64,000 nt of DNA from Herminiimonas sp. (lineage in GTDB: Bacteria; Pseudomonadota; Gammaproteobacteria; Burkholderiales; Burkholderiaceae). The translations under genes were made by a program, and so were the position numbers. The notes below the pieces were generated by a model. That model was not told the DNA's origin, made no database searches, and worked only from the letters and a program-made list of their open reading frames with translations. The stretch lies in contig NZ_JAURVN010000014.1 in NCBI RefSeq assembly GCF_030655415.1, positions 620,001 to 684,000 of the forward strand, read 5' to 3'. Each line of letters begins with the position of its first letter. Position 1 is the first letter of the stretch. Positions 19,019 to 28,608 of the stretch are shown in pieces.

Positions 19019-19939
19019 ATGCAATCCATTCTTGAACTACGCCACCTCAAAACCCTGATAGCGCTGCGCGAAGCCGGTAATCTGCTACGCGCCGCTTCGC
19101 TCCTCAACGTCACCCAATCCGCCCTCTCGCACCAGCTCAAACAACTGGAAGATCATCACGGCACGCAGCTATTCGAGCGCAAGTCGATACCGGTGCGCTT
19201 TACGCCAGCGGGAGAACGCCTGCTGAAATTGGCGGATACAGTTTTGCCGCAAGTCGCGGAAACCGAACGTGATCTAGTGCGCCTGGCGCAAGGCGTCGCT
19301 GGACAATTGCGCATCGCTGTTGAGTGTCACACCTGCTTCGACTGGCTGATGCCAGCGATGGACGTCTTCCGCGGCCGCTGGCCGGAAGTCGAGCTGGATA
19401 TCGTCTCCGGCTTTCAAGCCGATCCGGTTGGTTTGCTATACGAACATAAAGCCGACGTCGCCATCGTCGCCGAAATCGATACGGATGAAACGGTCGACTA
19501 CCACGCGCTATTCCGCTTCGAGATCGTCGCGCTGGTCGCGCACGATCATCCTTTAGCCGATAAGGAATTCCTGGTCGCCGAAGATTTCATAGGCGACACG
19601 CTGATCACTTATCCGGTACCGGACGACATGCTGGATGTCGTGCGACAGGTGTTGAAACCAGCTGGCGTAAAAGTCGAACGCCGCACGACAGAACTCACCG
19701 TCGCAATGCTGCAACTGGTCGCCAGCAAGCGCGGCATTGCCACTTTGCCGGTGTGGGCTGCGCAGAATTATTTGAACCGGGATTACGTGAAGGCCAAGCG
19801 GATCACGGCAGATGGTTTGACCGGACGTTTGTATGCGGCTTGTTTGCCGGAGGTTTCGGAGAAGCCTTATCTGGCGGATTTTGTGACGACTACGCGGGAG
19901 AGTTGTTATTTGAATTTGGATAGTGTGGAGTTGCTATGA
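19019..19939 (+). CDS. metR: LysR-type regulator MetR
   Basis: A 306-residue LysR regulator. The N-terminal winged helix-turn-helix (about 5-65) reads HLKTLIALREAGNLLRAASLLNVTQSALSHQL, very close to MetR of E. coli. The effector-binding domain follows, with VECHTCFDWLMPAMDVFRGRWPEVELD in the MetR form. Homocysteine is the known co-inducer. The ATG at 19019 is 14 bases from the operator, so MetR probably controls its own transcription. The divergent metE neighbour supports the name. Confidence 0.95.
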   Translation: MQSILELRHLKTLIALREAGNLLRAASLLNVTQSALSHQLKQLEDHHGTQLFERKSIPVRFTPAGERLLKLADTVLPQVAETERDLVRLAQGVAGQLRIAVECHTCFDWLMPAMDVFRGRWPEVELDIVSGFQADPVGLLYEHKADVAIVAEIDTDETVDYHALFRFEIVALVAHDHPLADKEFLVAEDFIGDTLITYPVPDDMLDVVRQVLKPAGVKVERRTTELTVAMLQLVASKRGIATLPVWAAQNYLNRDYVKAKRITADGLTGRLYAACLPEVSEKPYLADFVTTTRESCYLNLDSVELL

Positions 19940-20027
19940 TCATCTAGTAACTGGTGTTGATGCAGTCACAATCCATTGAGCAGTGCCAATCGGCATCTGA
20001 ACGACAATGTGATGATTCAAGGAAGAC

Positions 20028-20792
20028 ATGCAACTGCAGGATTTCTTCAGAAAACTATCAGGCAAAAATAGAACGCATCGCGCCAATCAACAACTCGGCG
20101 TAGCACTTGCGTTTGTTGCCGGAGCCGTCAATGCCGGCGGCTTTTTGGCGGTACATCAATACACCTCGCACATGACAGGCTTCATGTCTGCAGTGGCCGA
20201 CAATCTAATACTCGGCAATGCACTATTGGTCATCGCAGGTATCGGATCAATGATCTCGTTTGTCAGCGGTTCAGCAGCGACTTCGATCATCGTCAACTGG
20301 GCGCGGCACAGAAATTTACACAGCACCTATGCCATCGTGCTCGTCGCAGAAGCCACGCTGCTACTGGTGTTTGGTTTGCTAGGTGCGAACCTCGACGCCT
20401 ATCTAGACATCACAGTACCGCTCACCGTGATCCTGCTCTGCTTCATCATGGGTCTGCAAAACGCCGTCATGACCAAAATGTCCGATGTCAGTATCCGCGC
20501 CACACACCTAACCGGTGTCGTCACCGATCTCGGTATCGAACTCGGAAAAATGCTTTATTGGAATCACAGACATACCAGAAATGCCGAAGGCTATGTACGC
20601 GCACGACATGAAAAAGTGATCTTCTACAGTGCGCTTCTTGCGATGTTTTTTATCGGTGGGATTTTAGGTGCAGTTGGTTTCAAGTACGTCGGCTACAGCA
20701 CTGTGTTACCGCTCGCGCTCGTTTTGTTTGTGATTGCGTTGATGCCGCTGATTGATGATGCAATGGTGCGATTTCGCGGTGTTAGTACCTGA
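20028..20792 (+). CDS. YoaK/DUF1275 family membrane protein
   Basis: A 254-residue inner-membrane protein of the DUF1275 family with six predicted helices. Family features are visible: VALAFVAGAVNAGGFLAVHQYTSHMTGFMS near the start, and MGLQNAVMTKMSDVSIRATHLTGVVTDLGIELG in the middle. The function is not established. It sits after metR on the same strand with an 88-base gap and does not look linked to methionine metabolism. Confidence 0.85.
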   Translation: MQLQDFFRKLSGKNRTHRANQQLGVALAFVAGAVNAGGFLAVHQYTSHMTGFMSAVADNLILGNALLVIAGIGSMISFVSGSAATSIIVNWARHRNLHSTYAIVLVAEATLLLVFGLLGANLDAYLDITVPLTVILLCFIMGLQNAVMTKMSDVSIRATHLTGVVTDLGIELGKMLYWNHRHTRNAEGYVRARHEKVIFYSALLAMFFIGGILGAVGFKYVGYSTVLPLALVLFVIALMPLIDDAMVRFRGVST

Positions 20793-20842
20793 CACCTTTA
20801 GACTCTACAAAGATAAAACTTAATGTAGTCTTAAAAAATAAT

Positions 20843-21505
20843 ATGATCGCACTTAAAGATGAAAATGAATTCAGGCGAATATTACATGGCCTTGCGGATG
20901 ACGTTATTGACGCGCATGTTCATTACAAACTTTATAAAGATTTGTATAAAGCTCACGACGAATTTCCGCTTGTGATGCAGCAATCAAATTCTTTCTGGCA
21001 AACGACATTAAAAGCGCACCTAAATACGAGTATTTACGCGCTTACAAAAGTCTATGACCAACATGCCGGAGCACTACATCTCTATAGTTTTCTTCAAACA
21101 GTAAAAGCAAATTTCAGTCTATTCACCGAAGAAAAATTCAGAAAAAGAAAAAAAGATAATCCGTTCGTTGATGATTTAGCGCAAGAAAATCGCGTTCCCA
21201 ATCTAGCAAGCCTTGATGCCGACATTAGCGCTTGCTCTGACAAGGATTTTCTAGTGAAATTACTTTTAAAACATCGCGGAAATTCTCTAGCGCACCGAAA
21301 TGCAAAAAATACCGCTAGTGGGAAATTGCTTGGCGATACATATCCCCTAACATTTGAAGATTTTGAAATTTTACTCAACCGATCAATTGACATCTTAAAT
21401 CGCTACAGCCAATTCTTTGAGGCCAGTTCCTATTCAACACATCAAATTGGTGCAGATGATTTTCGTTTTATATTCGAATGCGTTACTGCCAAAGTAGAAC
21501 AGTAA
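20843..21505 (+). CDS. Possible HEPN-domain protein (AbiU2-like), AT-rich
   Basis: A 220-residue soluble, mostly helical protein. The best clue is KHRGNSLAHRN, in which Arg145 and His151 form an R-x5-H motif like the RNase motif of HEPN domains. The earlier region (SNSFWQTTLKAHLNTSIYALTKVYDQH) resembles AbiU2-type HEPN proteins of phage abortive infection. That assignment is by eye and tentative. Base composition is clearly more AT-rich than in the flanking genes, and the gene stands alone, which suggests horizontal acquisition. No partner nucleotidyltransferase or antitoxin is adjacent. Confidence 0.6.
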   Translation: MIALKDENEFRRILHGLADDVIDAHVHYKLYKDLYKAHDEFPLVMQQSNSFWQTTLKAHLNTSIYALTKVYDQHAGALHLYSFLQTVKANFSLFTEEKFRKRKKDNPFVDDLAQENRVPNLASLDADISACSDKDFLVKLLLKHRGNSLAHRNAKNTASGKLLGDTYPLTFEDFEILLNRSIDILNRYSQFFEASSYSTHQIGADDFRFIFECVTAKVEQ

Positions 21506-21713
21506 AGTAGCTAAAAAATGCCTAAACAACTACATACATCTTAACTTTTAGGTTGAGAAAATAAAAATTCGAACACACTCAAAAATCCGTCCGCATCGGA
21601 TCTCACATCAAACACAATTACCGAACTTAGTGCTGGCTAGGTAAAACCTTACAGTGCAGGCAAAGCCAATCCTACGAAGAAAGCAAAATTCTAAGAGACT
21701 CTCTCCAAAAACA

Positions 21714-21747
21714 AGGGACGGCTCCGATATAACTCAGAACCGTCCCT
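21714..21747 (-). terminator. Terminator after clpB
   Basis: On the minus strand GGGACGGTTC and GGGACGG's complement (GAGCCGTCCC, one G-U pair) form a 10-bp stem, followed by TTGTTTTT. It lies about 28 bases after the clpB stop. Confidence 0.75.
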
Positions 21748-21774
21748 AGACTTCGGCGCTTTACTGAATCGTCA

Positions 21775-24354
21775 CTAACTCTTCACAAACGCCAACTCCC
21801 CATTCTCAACGCTGACCTTAATCACATCCTTAGGCCCAAACTTCCCTTCCAGGATCGCCTTCGACAATGGATTCTCGATCTGGTGTTGAATCGCACGTTT
21901 CAACGGCCGTGCGCCATACACGGGATCGAAACCGGCTTCGGCAATTTTCTGCAGGGCTTCCGGGCTGACGTCCATGGACATATCCATCCGCGCCAAGCGT
22001 TTTTCCAGCGTGGCCAACTGTATCTTCGCAATCGAGCCGATGTTCTTTTCATCGAGGGCGTGGAAGACGACGATCTCATCGATACGGTTGATGAACTCGG
22101 GACGGAAATGTCCTTGCACTTCGGCCATTACAGCCATCTTGATCAAGGCCGGGTCGCTGCCTTCCATGGACTGGATTTTGTGTGAACCAAGGTTGGATGT
22201 CATCACGATCACGGTGTTCTTGAAATCCACCGTACGGCCCTGCCCATCCGTCATGCGACCGTCGTCCAGCACTTGCAGCAAGACGTTGAACACGTCTGGA
22301 TGCGCCTTCTCGATCTCGTCGAGAAGGATCACGCAGTATGGTTTACGACGCACGGCTTCTGTCAGATGACCGCCCTCTTCATAACCGACATAGCCAGGCG
22401 GCGCGCCGATCAGACGGGAGACCGAATGCTTCTCCATGAATTCGCTCATGTCGATGCGGATCAGCGAATCTTCGGTATCGAACAGGAAGGATGCGAGCGC
22501 CTTGCATAACTCGGTTTTACCAACGCCGGTTGGGCCGAGGAACATGAACGAGCCGTATGGTCGATCCGGATCGCCGAGGCCCGCGCGTGAACGGCGGATC
22601 GCGTCTGATACGGCGACGATGGCTTCATGCTGGCCGACTACGCGCTTGTGCAATGCGTCTTCCATCTGCAGCAGTTTTTCGCGTTCGCCGGTCATCATGC
22701 GCGAGACTGGAATACCGGTTGCGCGCGAGACGACTTCGGCGATTTCTTCTGCGCCGACTTGGGTGCGTACCAGTTGTGGTTTGCCTGCACTGGCTTCGCC
22801 GGTGACTGCATTTTTCAACTGTGCTTCCAGCTCGGGCAGCGTTTTGTATTGCAGTTCGGAGACCCGCTGCCAATCGCTTTGACGCGTGGCTTCTTCCATC
22901 TGAAGACGCGCTTTCTCTATCGCTTCCTTGATGTGCTGGCTGCCTTGCGCGGCGGCTTTTTCAGCTTTCCAGATTTCTTCCAAATCAGCGTATTCACGAC
23001 TCAAGCGTTGAATTTCTTCTTCGATCAATGCGAGGCGTTTTTGTGATGCTTCGTCTTTTTCTTTCTTGATCGCTTCGCGTTCGATCTTCAACTGAATGAC
23101 GCGTCGGTCCAATCTATCCATCACTTCTGGTTTGGAATCGATTTCAATCTTGATCTTCGCCGCAGCTTCATCAATTAGATCGATAGCCTTGTCGGGCAGG
23201 AAGCGATCGGTAATGTAGCGATGCGACAATTCTGCCGCGGCAACAATCGCTGGATCGGTGATGTCGACGCCGTGATGGACTTCGTATTTTTCTTGCAGAC
23301 CGCGCAGGATCGCGATGGTTGCTTCGACGGTTGGCTCGGCAACAATAATTTTCTGGAAGCGACGTTCGAGAGCGGCGTCCTTCTCGATGTACTTGCGATA
23401 TTCATCCAGAGTGGTCGCACCGACGCAATGCAGCTCGCCGCGCGCCAATGCTGGCTTGAGCATATTGCCCGCATCCATTGCGCCTTCGGCTTTGCCTGCG
23501 CCGACCAGCGTGTGCATCTCGTCGATGAAGACAATGGTTTGGCCTTCGTCTTCTGCGAGTTCGGTCAACACTGCTTTCAAGCGTTCTTCAAACTCGCCAC
23601 GATATTTTGCGCCAGCCAGCAAAGATGCCATGTCTAGCGACAAGACGCGTTTGCCTTTGAGGTTCTCTGGTACTTCGCCGTTGACGATACGTTGTGCAAG
23701 ACCTTCGACAATCGCGGTTTTACCCACGCCTGGTTCGCCGATCAAGACCGGGTTATTTTTGGAGCGACGTTGCAGAATCTGGATCGCACGACGAATTTCA
23801 TCATCGCGTCCGATCACTGGATCAAGCTTGCCGGCGCGCGCACGCGCGGTCAGATCCATCGTGTATTTTTTTAGTGCTTCGCGCTGGCCTTCGCCGTCTA
23901 CCGAATCGACTTTCGACGTGCCGCGCACCGCTTTGATCGCGGCTTGCAAAGCCTTGCGCGTCAAACCGTTTTCGCGCGCGATCTTGCCTGCGTCTGATTT
24001 GTCTTCGGTGAGTGCGAGCAAGAGCATTTCGGTGGCGATAAATTCATCGCCATGCATTTGCGATTCTTTGTCGGCCAGATTTAATAGCGAGGTCAGGTCA
24101 CGACCGACCTGCACCTGGCCGCCATTGCCGGATACCTTTGGCAAGCGCTCCAGCGCACTTTTAAGCGCGGTCACCATGCCGTTGATATTTGCCCCTGCGC
24201 GTTGCAACAGCGAGCGCGTGCTGCTGTCATCCTGGCTCAGCAGCGCAACGAGTACGTGGACTGGTTCTATGTATTGGTTGTCGTTGCCAACCGCATGACT
24301 CTGCGCATCGGCAAGGGCTTCTTGCAACTTGGTGGTCAGTTTATCGAGACGCAT
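21775..24354 (-). CDS. clpB: ClpB disaggregase (AAA+ chaperone)
   Basis: An 859-residue hexameric AAA+ protein that, with DnaK, pulls proteins out of aggregates. The N-terminal Clp repeat domain begins [18 protein letters not shown]. The first ATPase module has Walker [10 protein letters not shown] and Walker B VFIDEMH. A long coiled-coil middle domain (about 410-530) separates it from the second module ([30 protein letters not shown]). The middle domain distinguishes ClpB from ClpA/ClpC. AAGGAG lies seven bases before the ATG, and a strong sigma-32 promoter lies just upstream. Confidence 0.98.
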   Translation of the reverse strand: MRLDKLTTKLQEALADAQSHAVGNDNQYIEPVHVLVALLSQDDSSTRSLLQRAGANINGMVTALKSALERLPKVSGNGGQVQVGRDLTSLLNLADKESQMHGDEFIATEMLLLALTEDKSDAGKIARENGLTRKALQAAIKAVRGTSKVDSVDGEGQREALKKYTMDLTARARAGKLDPVIGRDDEIRRAIQILQRRSKNNPVLIGEPGVGKTAIVEGLAQRIVNGEVPENLKGKRVLSLDMASLLAGAKYRGEFEERLKAVLTELAEDEGQTIVFIDEMHTLVGAGKAEGAMDAGNMLKPALARGELHCVGATTLDEYRKYIEKDAALERRFQKIIVAEPTVEATIAILRGLQEKYEVHHGVDITDPAIVAAAELSHRYITDRFLPDKAIDLIDEAAAKIKIEIDSKPEVMDRLDRRVIQLKIEREAIKKEKDEASQKRLALIEEEIQRLSREYADLEEIWKAEKAAAQGSQHIKEAIEKARLQMEEATRQSDWQRVSELQYKTLPELEAQLKNAVTGEASAGKPQLVRTQVGAEEIAEVVSRATGIPVSRMMTGEREKLLQMEDALHKRVVGQHEAIVAVSDAIRRSRAGLGDPDRPYGSFMFLGPTGVGKTELCKALASFLFDTEDSLIRIDMSEFMEKHSVSRLIGAPPGYVGYEEGGHLTEAVRRKPYCVILLDEIEKAHPDVFNVLLQVLDDGRMTDGQGRTVDFKNTVIVMTSNLGSHKIQSMEGSDPALIKMAVMAEVQGHFRPEFINRIDEIVVFHALDEKNIGSIAKIQLATLEKRLARMDMSMDVSPEALQKIAEAGFDPVYGARPLKRAIQHQIENPLSKAILEGKFGPKDVIKVSVENGELAFVKS

Positions 24355-24391
24355 TGCATTTCTCCTTCGGGTATATCGTTGATGCAGAGGG

Positions 24392-24420
24392 AAATTGGGT
24401 CAGTGCGGCCCTTTTTCAAG
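24392..24420 (-). promoter_or_regulatory. Sigma-32 (heat-shock) promoter of clpB
   Basis: Reading leftward: CTTGAAA (24420-24414), a 14-base spacer, then CCCAATTT (24399-24392). This matches the RpoH consensus CTTGAAA-N(11-16)-CCCCATNT with a single difference in the -10 half. The distance to the clpB ATG is about 37 bases, leaving room for the start site and the AAGGAG ribosome site. Confidence 0.8.
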
Positions 24421-24487
24421 TATGGCATTGCACCATATGCAATAAGTGTGACGGAAATTCTGGGGGATTATTTGCGCTGTATCAAAT

Positions 24488-24862
24488 TCAGGCAAATGCC
24501 TTGTACGTCGCAAAACCTGCAATACAAAACAGAATCGAGCCTACCAGATGCAGCATGATGTGCCCCAGCGCCCAAAGGTAATCCCCGCGCTGCAGCAACA
24601 CAACAGCTTCTGCTGAAAAAGTTGAAAAGGTCGTCAGGCCACCAAGAAATCCAGTGATCGCAAACAAGCGCCATTCCGGCGGAATACCGGGATGGCTGCT
24701 GAAAAATGCTACCGCGATTCCCACCATGTAGCCACCTCCCAGATTGGCAAACAAGGTGCCGAGCGGGATCTGCGGATTGAGCAGGTTAAACCAGAGCCCC
24801 AACCACCAGCGTAACCAGGCACCAATTGCGGCACCTGCGCCAACGGCCAGCCAACTCATCAT
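24488..24862 (-). CDS. crcB: Fluoride exporter CrcB/Fluc
   Basis: A 124-residue membrane protein with four helices that forms a dual-topology dimeric fluoride channel. Signatures are GAxxGAWLRWW near the N-terminus, [16 protein letters not shown] (with the polar Asn) in the middle, and [15 protein letters not shown], the pore-lining phenylalanine/threonine motif. Its ATG overlaps the moaE stop (24862-24859), so it is translated from the molybdopterin transcript. There is no room for its own fluoride riboswitch. Confidence 0.95.
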   Translation of the reverse strand: MMSWLAVGAGAAIGAWLRWWLGLWFNLLNPQIPLGTLFANLGGGYMVGIAVAFFSSHPGIPPEWRLFAITGFLGGLTTFSTFSAEAVVLLQRGDYLWALGHIMLHLVGSILFCIAGFATYKAFA

Positions 24863-25341
24863 TTGAGCTGATCCATTTCTTTATTTTGGACAACAGCCCA
24901 TTTCGCCAGCGCGGTATCGTCGGTAGTTCGCGCATCAACCCAGCGCGCGCCATCTGGCGTTTGTTCCTTCTTCCAAAACGGCGCATCGGTTTTCAGATAA
25001 TCGATGATGAACTCGCAAGCAGAAAATGCTTCGCCACGATGTGCAGACGTTACCGCGACCAAAACGATTTGATCCAAAGGCAGCAAAGGCCCAACGCGAT
25101 GGATCACCAGCGCGTCGAAAAGCGGCCAGCGTGCTTTCGCTTGCTCGACGATATTCTGCAAAGCTTTTTCCGTCATGCCGGGATAATGTTCCAGCTCCAT
25201 CTCGGCCACGCTGGAACCATCGTTCATGTCGCGCACGGTGCCGATGAAGGTCACGACTGCGCCAACTTGCGGACTGTTCGCACGCAAGTCTGCGACTTCT
25301 TGGCTGACATTGAAATCTTCAGTTTGAACGCGAATCGGCAT
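24859..25341 (-). CDS. moaE: Molybdopterin synthase catalytic subunit MoaE
   Basis: A 160-residue subunit that transfers sulfur from MoaD to precursor Z. The start [19 protein letters not shown] at 25341 matches family N-termini; an upstream extension of the open frame lacks similarity. The conserved [20 protein letters not shown]-like (LVIHRVGPL) and [21 protein letters not shown] segments, with Lys residues before the C-terminus, are present. It is 49 bases downstream of moaD and overlaps crcB by four bases. Confidence 0.95.
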   Translation of the reverse strand: MPIRVQTEDFNVSQEVADLRANSPQVGAVVTFIGTVRDMNDGSSVAEMELEHYPGMTEKALQNIVEQAKARWPLFDALVIHRVGPLLPLDQIVLVAVTSAHRGEAFSACEFIIDYLKTDAPFWKKEQTPDGARWVDARTTDDTALAKWAVVQNKEMDQLK

Positions 25342-25390
25342 GGTGTTTTCTCGGTCTCGCTTGGCTTGTTTGCTATTTATTTTATTTGAA

Positions 25391-25648
25391 TCAACCGCCA
25401 GTGACAGGCGGGAAAAATGCCACTTCGCCGCCATCCTGAATAGGCGTAGCAGCGTCAGTCATATTTTGATCGTAGGCCATACGCAGTGAACGTTTGTCGG
25501 CCAACGCTTCTGCCCACACGCCGCCGCGCTGCTGCAAGAAAGCGCGCACGTCGCCAACGGTGGTCACGTTTTCCGGCACGGTAACGGACTCTTGCGTGAC
25601 GCCCAATGTTTCGCGCACGCTGGCAAAAAATCGAAGTTGAATTTTCAT
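25391..25648 (-). CDS. moaD: Molybdopterin synthase sulfur carrier MoaD
   Basis: An 85-residue ubiquitin-like protein starting MKIQLRFFASVRETLG and ending in the diagnostic PPVTGG, whose terminal Gly-Gly is adenylated and thiocarboxylated before donating sulfur to MoaE. It lies between moeA and moaE on the same strand, giving a compact molybdenum cofactor set. moaA, moaB and moaC are not in the window. Confidence 0.95.
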   Translation of the reverse strand: MKIQLRFFASVRETLGVTQESVTVPENVTTVGDVRAFLQQRGGVWAEALADKRSLRMAYDQNMTDAATPIQDGGEVAFFPPVTGG

Positions 25649-25680
25649 GTTCAGTTAACTCTTATATTCAACGCATAAAT

Positions 25681-26922
25681 TCAGTGCATCAAATCACTGA
25701 AGGAAATAAAGCGCACCACATCGCCTTTTGCAATCGCCTTGCCAGGTGGATTGTCGATCAAGCCATCGCCCCACACTGTCGACGTCAACACGCCAGAACT
25801 TTGGTTCGCGAATAAATCGAGGCCGCCTTCGGCATTGATTTTTGCACGCAAAAATTCATTGCGTCTATCGCCTTTAGGCAAATCGAAATCGGCGCGCATC
25901 GCATACGCTTTAGGCGCGACATCCGCCACACCTTGCAAACGCAAAATGAAGGGACGTACGAACAGCAGAAAGGTAACGAAACTGGACACAGGATTGCCCG
26001 GCAAGCCGAGGAAAAATGCAGTGTCAGTTTTACCCGCGCGATTGACCTCGCCAAACGCGAGTGGCTTGCCCGGCTTGACGGCGATCTGCCACATATTGAT
26101 ATGACCTTCGGCTTCTACCGCTGGCTTGATGTGATCTTCTTCACCGACCGATACGCCACCGGATGTGATGATCAGATCATTCTCGGCTGCAGCGCGACGC
26201 AAGGTGTCACGCGTCGCGGCCAAGGTATCTGGCACGATGCCGTAATCAGCAATCTCGCAGCCGAGATTTTCCAGCAAGCCGCGCAAGGTAAATTTATTCG
26301 AGTTGTAAATCGCGCCCGGCTTTAATGCATCGCCCGGCATTGCGAGTTCGTCACCAGTGAAAAACACAGCGACGCGCAATTTGCGCAAGACCGGCAATTC
26401 TGCCAAACCGACCGATGCAGCCAAGCCCAATTCTTGCGCACGCAGACGCTGACCTACGGACAGAATGGTGCTGCCGGATTTGATGTCTTCACCAGCGCGA
26501 CGTATCCATTCACCTGATTGCGGCGCGTGCTTGACGGTGACCAGATCGCCGTCTGCATCTTTAGAAGCGACGCAGACTTCTTGCATCACGACGGCATCTG
26601 CGCCTTCAGGAATCATCGCCCCTGTAAAAATACGTGCGGCGCAACCGGCTTCCAAAGGCTGACCAACATGACCGGCAGGAATACGCTGGCTGACGCGCAA
26701 AGTCGCTACACCGCTAACGCAATCTGCTGCACGCACTGCGTAACCATCCATCGAGGTGTTATCGACAGGCGGCACATCCAGCTGCGAAGTTTGTGCGACG
26801 GCGAGTATGCGGCCATTCGCTTCCAGCGTCGGCAGGATTTGCGTTTCCGTAATTTGTCTCGCTGACGCAAGCAGAACAGCTAGCGCTTCGGCGACGGTCA
26901 ACAGCGGTTTTGGTTCTGGCAT
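25681..26922 (-). CDS. moeA: Molybdopterin molybdenumtransferase MoeA
   Basis: A 413-residue enzyme that inserts molybdate into adenylylated molybdopterin. Typical blocks are VDNTSMDGYAVRAAD (N-terminal), RIFTGAMIPEGADAVVMQE, the molybdopterin-binding ITSGGVSVGEEDH and FLGLPGNPVSSFVTF. It begins 37 bases after the thrC stop and precedes moaD by 32 bases, so the Mo-cofactor genes may be read from the threonine transcript. Confidence 0.95.
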   Translation of the reverse strand: MPEPKPLLTVAEALAVLLASARQITETQILPTLEANGRILAVAQTSQLDVPPVDNTSMDGYAVRAADCVSGVATLRVSQRIPAGHVGQPLEAGCAARIFTGAMIPEGADAVVMQEVCVASKDADGDLVTVKHAPQSGEWIRRAGEDIKSGSTILSVGQRLRAQELGLAASVGLAELPVLRKLRVAVFFTGDELAMPGDALKPGAIYNSNKFTLRGLLENLGCEIADYGIVPDTLAATRDTLRRAAAENDLIITSGGVSVGEEDHIKPAVEAEGHINMWQIAVKPGKPLAFGEVNRAGKTDTAFFLGLPGNPVSSFVTFLLFVRPFILRLQGVADVAPKAYAMRADFDLPKGDRRNEFLRAKINAEGGLDLFANQSSGVLTSTVWGDGLIDNPPGKAIAKGDVVRFISFSDLMH

Positions 26923-26959
26923 TCGCGGCTCGATTTACAGTAAAAATTTACGGCAGAAA

Positions 26960-28420
26960 TTACAGCCCAGTGTGCGCAACGATGAAGGCTTTCATCTTGT
27001 CGATGTCATTCGTCATTACGTCAAAACGTTGCGGCAAATCTTCAATATTTTCAAAACCGGCTGGGCGTTCTGCATCGCGGCCCAGGGCTTCCCGTATCGT
27101 TTCATTGAACTTGGCTGGCAAGGCTGTTTCCAGCACGATCATAGTTATGCCTGGTGTCAGATGTTCACGTGCAACCTTGACGCCATCGGCGGTGTGCGTG
27201 TCTATCATCAAGTCGTATTTGGCTTGCAGATCACGTATGGTCGCGAGACGATCCGTGTGTGTCGATTTGCCGGAGACGAAACCGAACTGTGCAATATTCT
27301 TGAACTCGTCGCCATCGCTGCCCGGCTTGCCGGACAAGTCGAAGCCGCCGTGCGTTTCCACTTTACGGAACAATTCGCGTACACGCTCGCCATCGCGATT
27401 CAGCAAATCAAATACAAAACGTTCAAAGTTCGACGCCTTGCTGATATCCATGCTTGGGCTGGTGGTGTGATAGGTCTCTGCAGACTTACGCACGCGATAC
27501 ACGCCGGTGCGGAAAAATTCGTCCAACACGTCGTTTTCATTGGTTGCGGCAACCAGCTTATCGATAGGCAAGCCCATCATGCGCGCAATGTGACCAGCAC
27601 AGATGTTGCCGAAATTACCCGATGGTACGGTGAACGATACTTTTTGTTCGTTGCTGGTCGTCGCGCTCAAATAACCACGGAAATAATAGATAACCTGCGC
27701 AACGACGCGCGCCCAGTTGATCGAATTGACGGTGCCGATTTTTTGCTGCTGCTTGAATTCCAGATCGTTCGAAACAGCCTTGACCATATCCTGGCAATCA
27801 TCGAATACGCCATCAACCGCGATGTTGAAAATGTTCGGATCTTGCAGGCTGAACATTTGCGCAGTCTGGAATGCGCTCATTTTTTTGAGCGGCGACAGCA
27901 TGAAGACGCGTATGCCCTTCTTGCCGCGCATCGCGTATTCCGCAGCGCTACCGGTGTCGCCTGAGGTCGCGCCGAAAATATTCAATTCTGCATGTTGCTT
28001 GGCCAGCGTGTACTCGAACAGATTGCCTAGCAATTGCATCGCCATGTCCTTGAAGGCCAGCGTTGGGCCATTCGACAGCGCTTGCAGCATCAACTTGCTG
28101 CCGTCTTTTTCTTCAACCAAACGCAGAGGCGTGATGCGCGCAGCTTCTTCGCCGTGACGCACATTGCGATAGACATCGGCGGTGTAGGTCTTGTGCACCA
28201 GCGCATGCAAATCCGCTTCTGGAATATCGGTAGCGAATTTTTTCAATACTTCAAACGCCAGATCCGCATACGACAGCGTGCGCCATGCATCGAGCTCGGC
28301 GCTCGTGACTTGCGGATATTCGGCCGGCAAATACAGGCCGCCGTCAGGCGCAAGACCACCGAGCAGGATTTGAGAAAAGGATTGGGCAGCGGACGCACCG
28401 CGAGTCGAGATATATTGCAT
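26960..28420 (-). CDS. thrC: Threonine synthase
   Basis: A 486-residue PLP enzyme converting O-phosphohomoserine to threonine. It opens MQYISTRGASAAQSFSQILLGGLAPDGGLYLP, typical of the long (yeast/E. coli-like) class. The PLP lysine lies in GPTLAFKDMAMQLLG, and the phosphate-binding GATSGDTGSAAEYAMRGKKG is intact. It follows hom on the same strand but with a terminator hairpin between them, so it may also have its own promoter in the 110 bases before its ATG. Confidence 0.96.
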   Translation of the reverse strand: MQYISTRGASAAQSFSQILLGGLAPDGGLYLPAEYPQVTSAELDAWRTLSYADLAFEVLKKFATDIPEADLHALVHKTYTADVYRNVRHGEEAARITPLRLVEEKDGSKLMLQALSNGPTLAFKDMAMQLLGNLFEYTLAKQHAELNIFGATSGDTGSAAEYAMRGKKGIRVFMLSPLKKMSAFQTAQMFSLQDPNIFNIAVDGVFDDCQDMVKAVSNDLEFKQQQKIGTVNSINWARVVAQVIYYFRGYLSATTSNEQKVSFTVPSGNFGNICAGHIARMMGLPIDKLVAATNENDVLDEFFRTGVYRVRKSAETYHTTSPSMDISKASNFERFVFDLLNRDGERVRELFRKVETHGGFDLSGKPGSDGDEFKNIAQFGFVSGKSTHTDRLATIRDLQAKYDLMIDTHTADGVKVAREHLTPGITMIVLETALPAKFNETIREALGRDAERPAGFENIEDLPQRFDVMTNDIDKMKAFIVAHTGL

Positions 28421-28533
28421 GTCGTGAATATTCCAAGGCAGAAAAGCAAGCCATCATTATAACTGCAGCCTCGTTCTCTTTCTGCGTTTTGCTCAGAGAG
28501 TATTGAGATCGGACGCAGATCTAAGGCAGATGC

Positions 28534-28560
28534 AAAAAAGCGCTCAATTGAGCGCTTTTT
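28534..28560 (-). terminator. Terminator between hom and thrC
   Basis: A 26-bp perfect palindrome (arms AAAAAGCGCTCAA / TTGAGCGCTTTTT, 28535-28560) flanked by T-runs on both strands. It lies 49 bases past the hom stop. The centre must open to form the loop. It could act in either direction or only partly end hom transcription. Confidence 0.75.
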
Positions 28561-28608
28561 ATTTCCCTGCAGATTCTTGATTACTGCGTTGTTGCATCTA
28601 GTAAAAAA

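Noticed and set aside
23315..24298. Long open frame (327 codons) on the + strand opposite clpB
   Set aside because: It is antisense to a highly conserved gene, with Ser/Arg/Pro-rich low-complexity translation and no ribosome site; it is a by-product of clpB codon usage.
24863..25341. Fluoride riboswitch for crcB
   Set aside because: The region upstream of crcB is moaE coding sequence with overlapping stop and start, leaving no leader.
26756..27964. 402-codon + strand frame opposite moeA and thrC
   Set aside because: It spans two well-supported genes on the other strand and has no recognisable domain.
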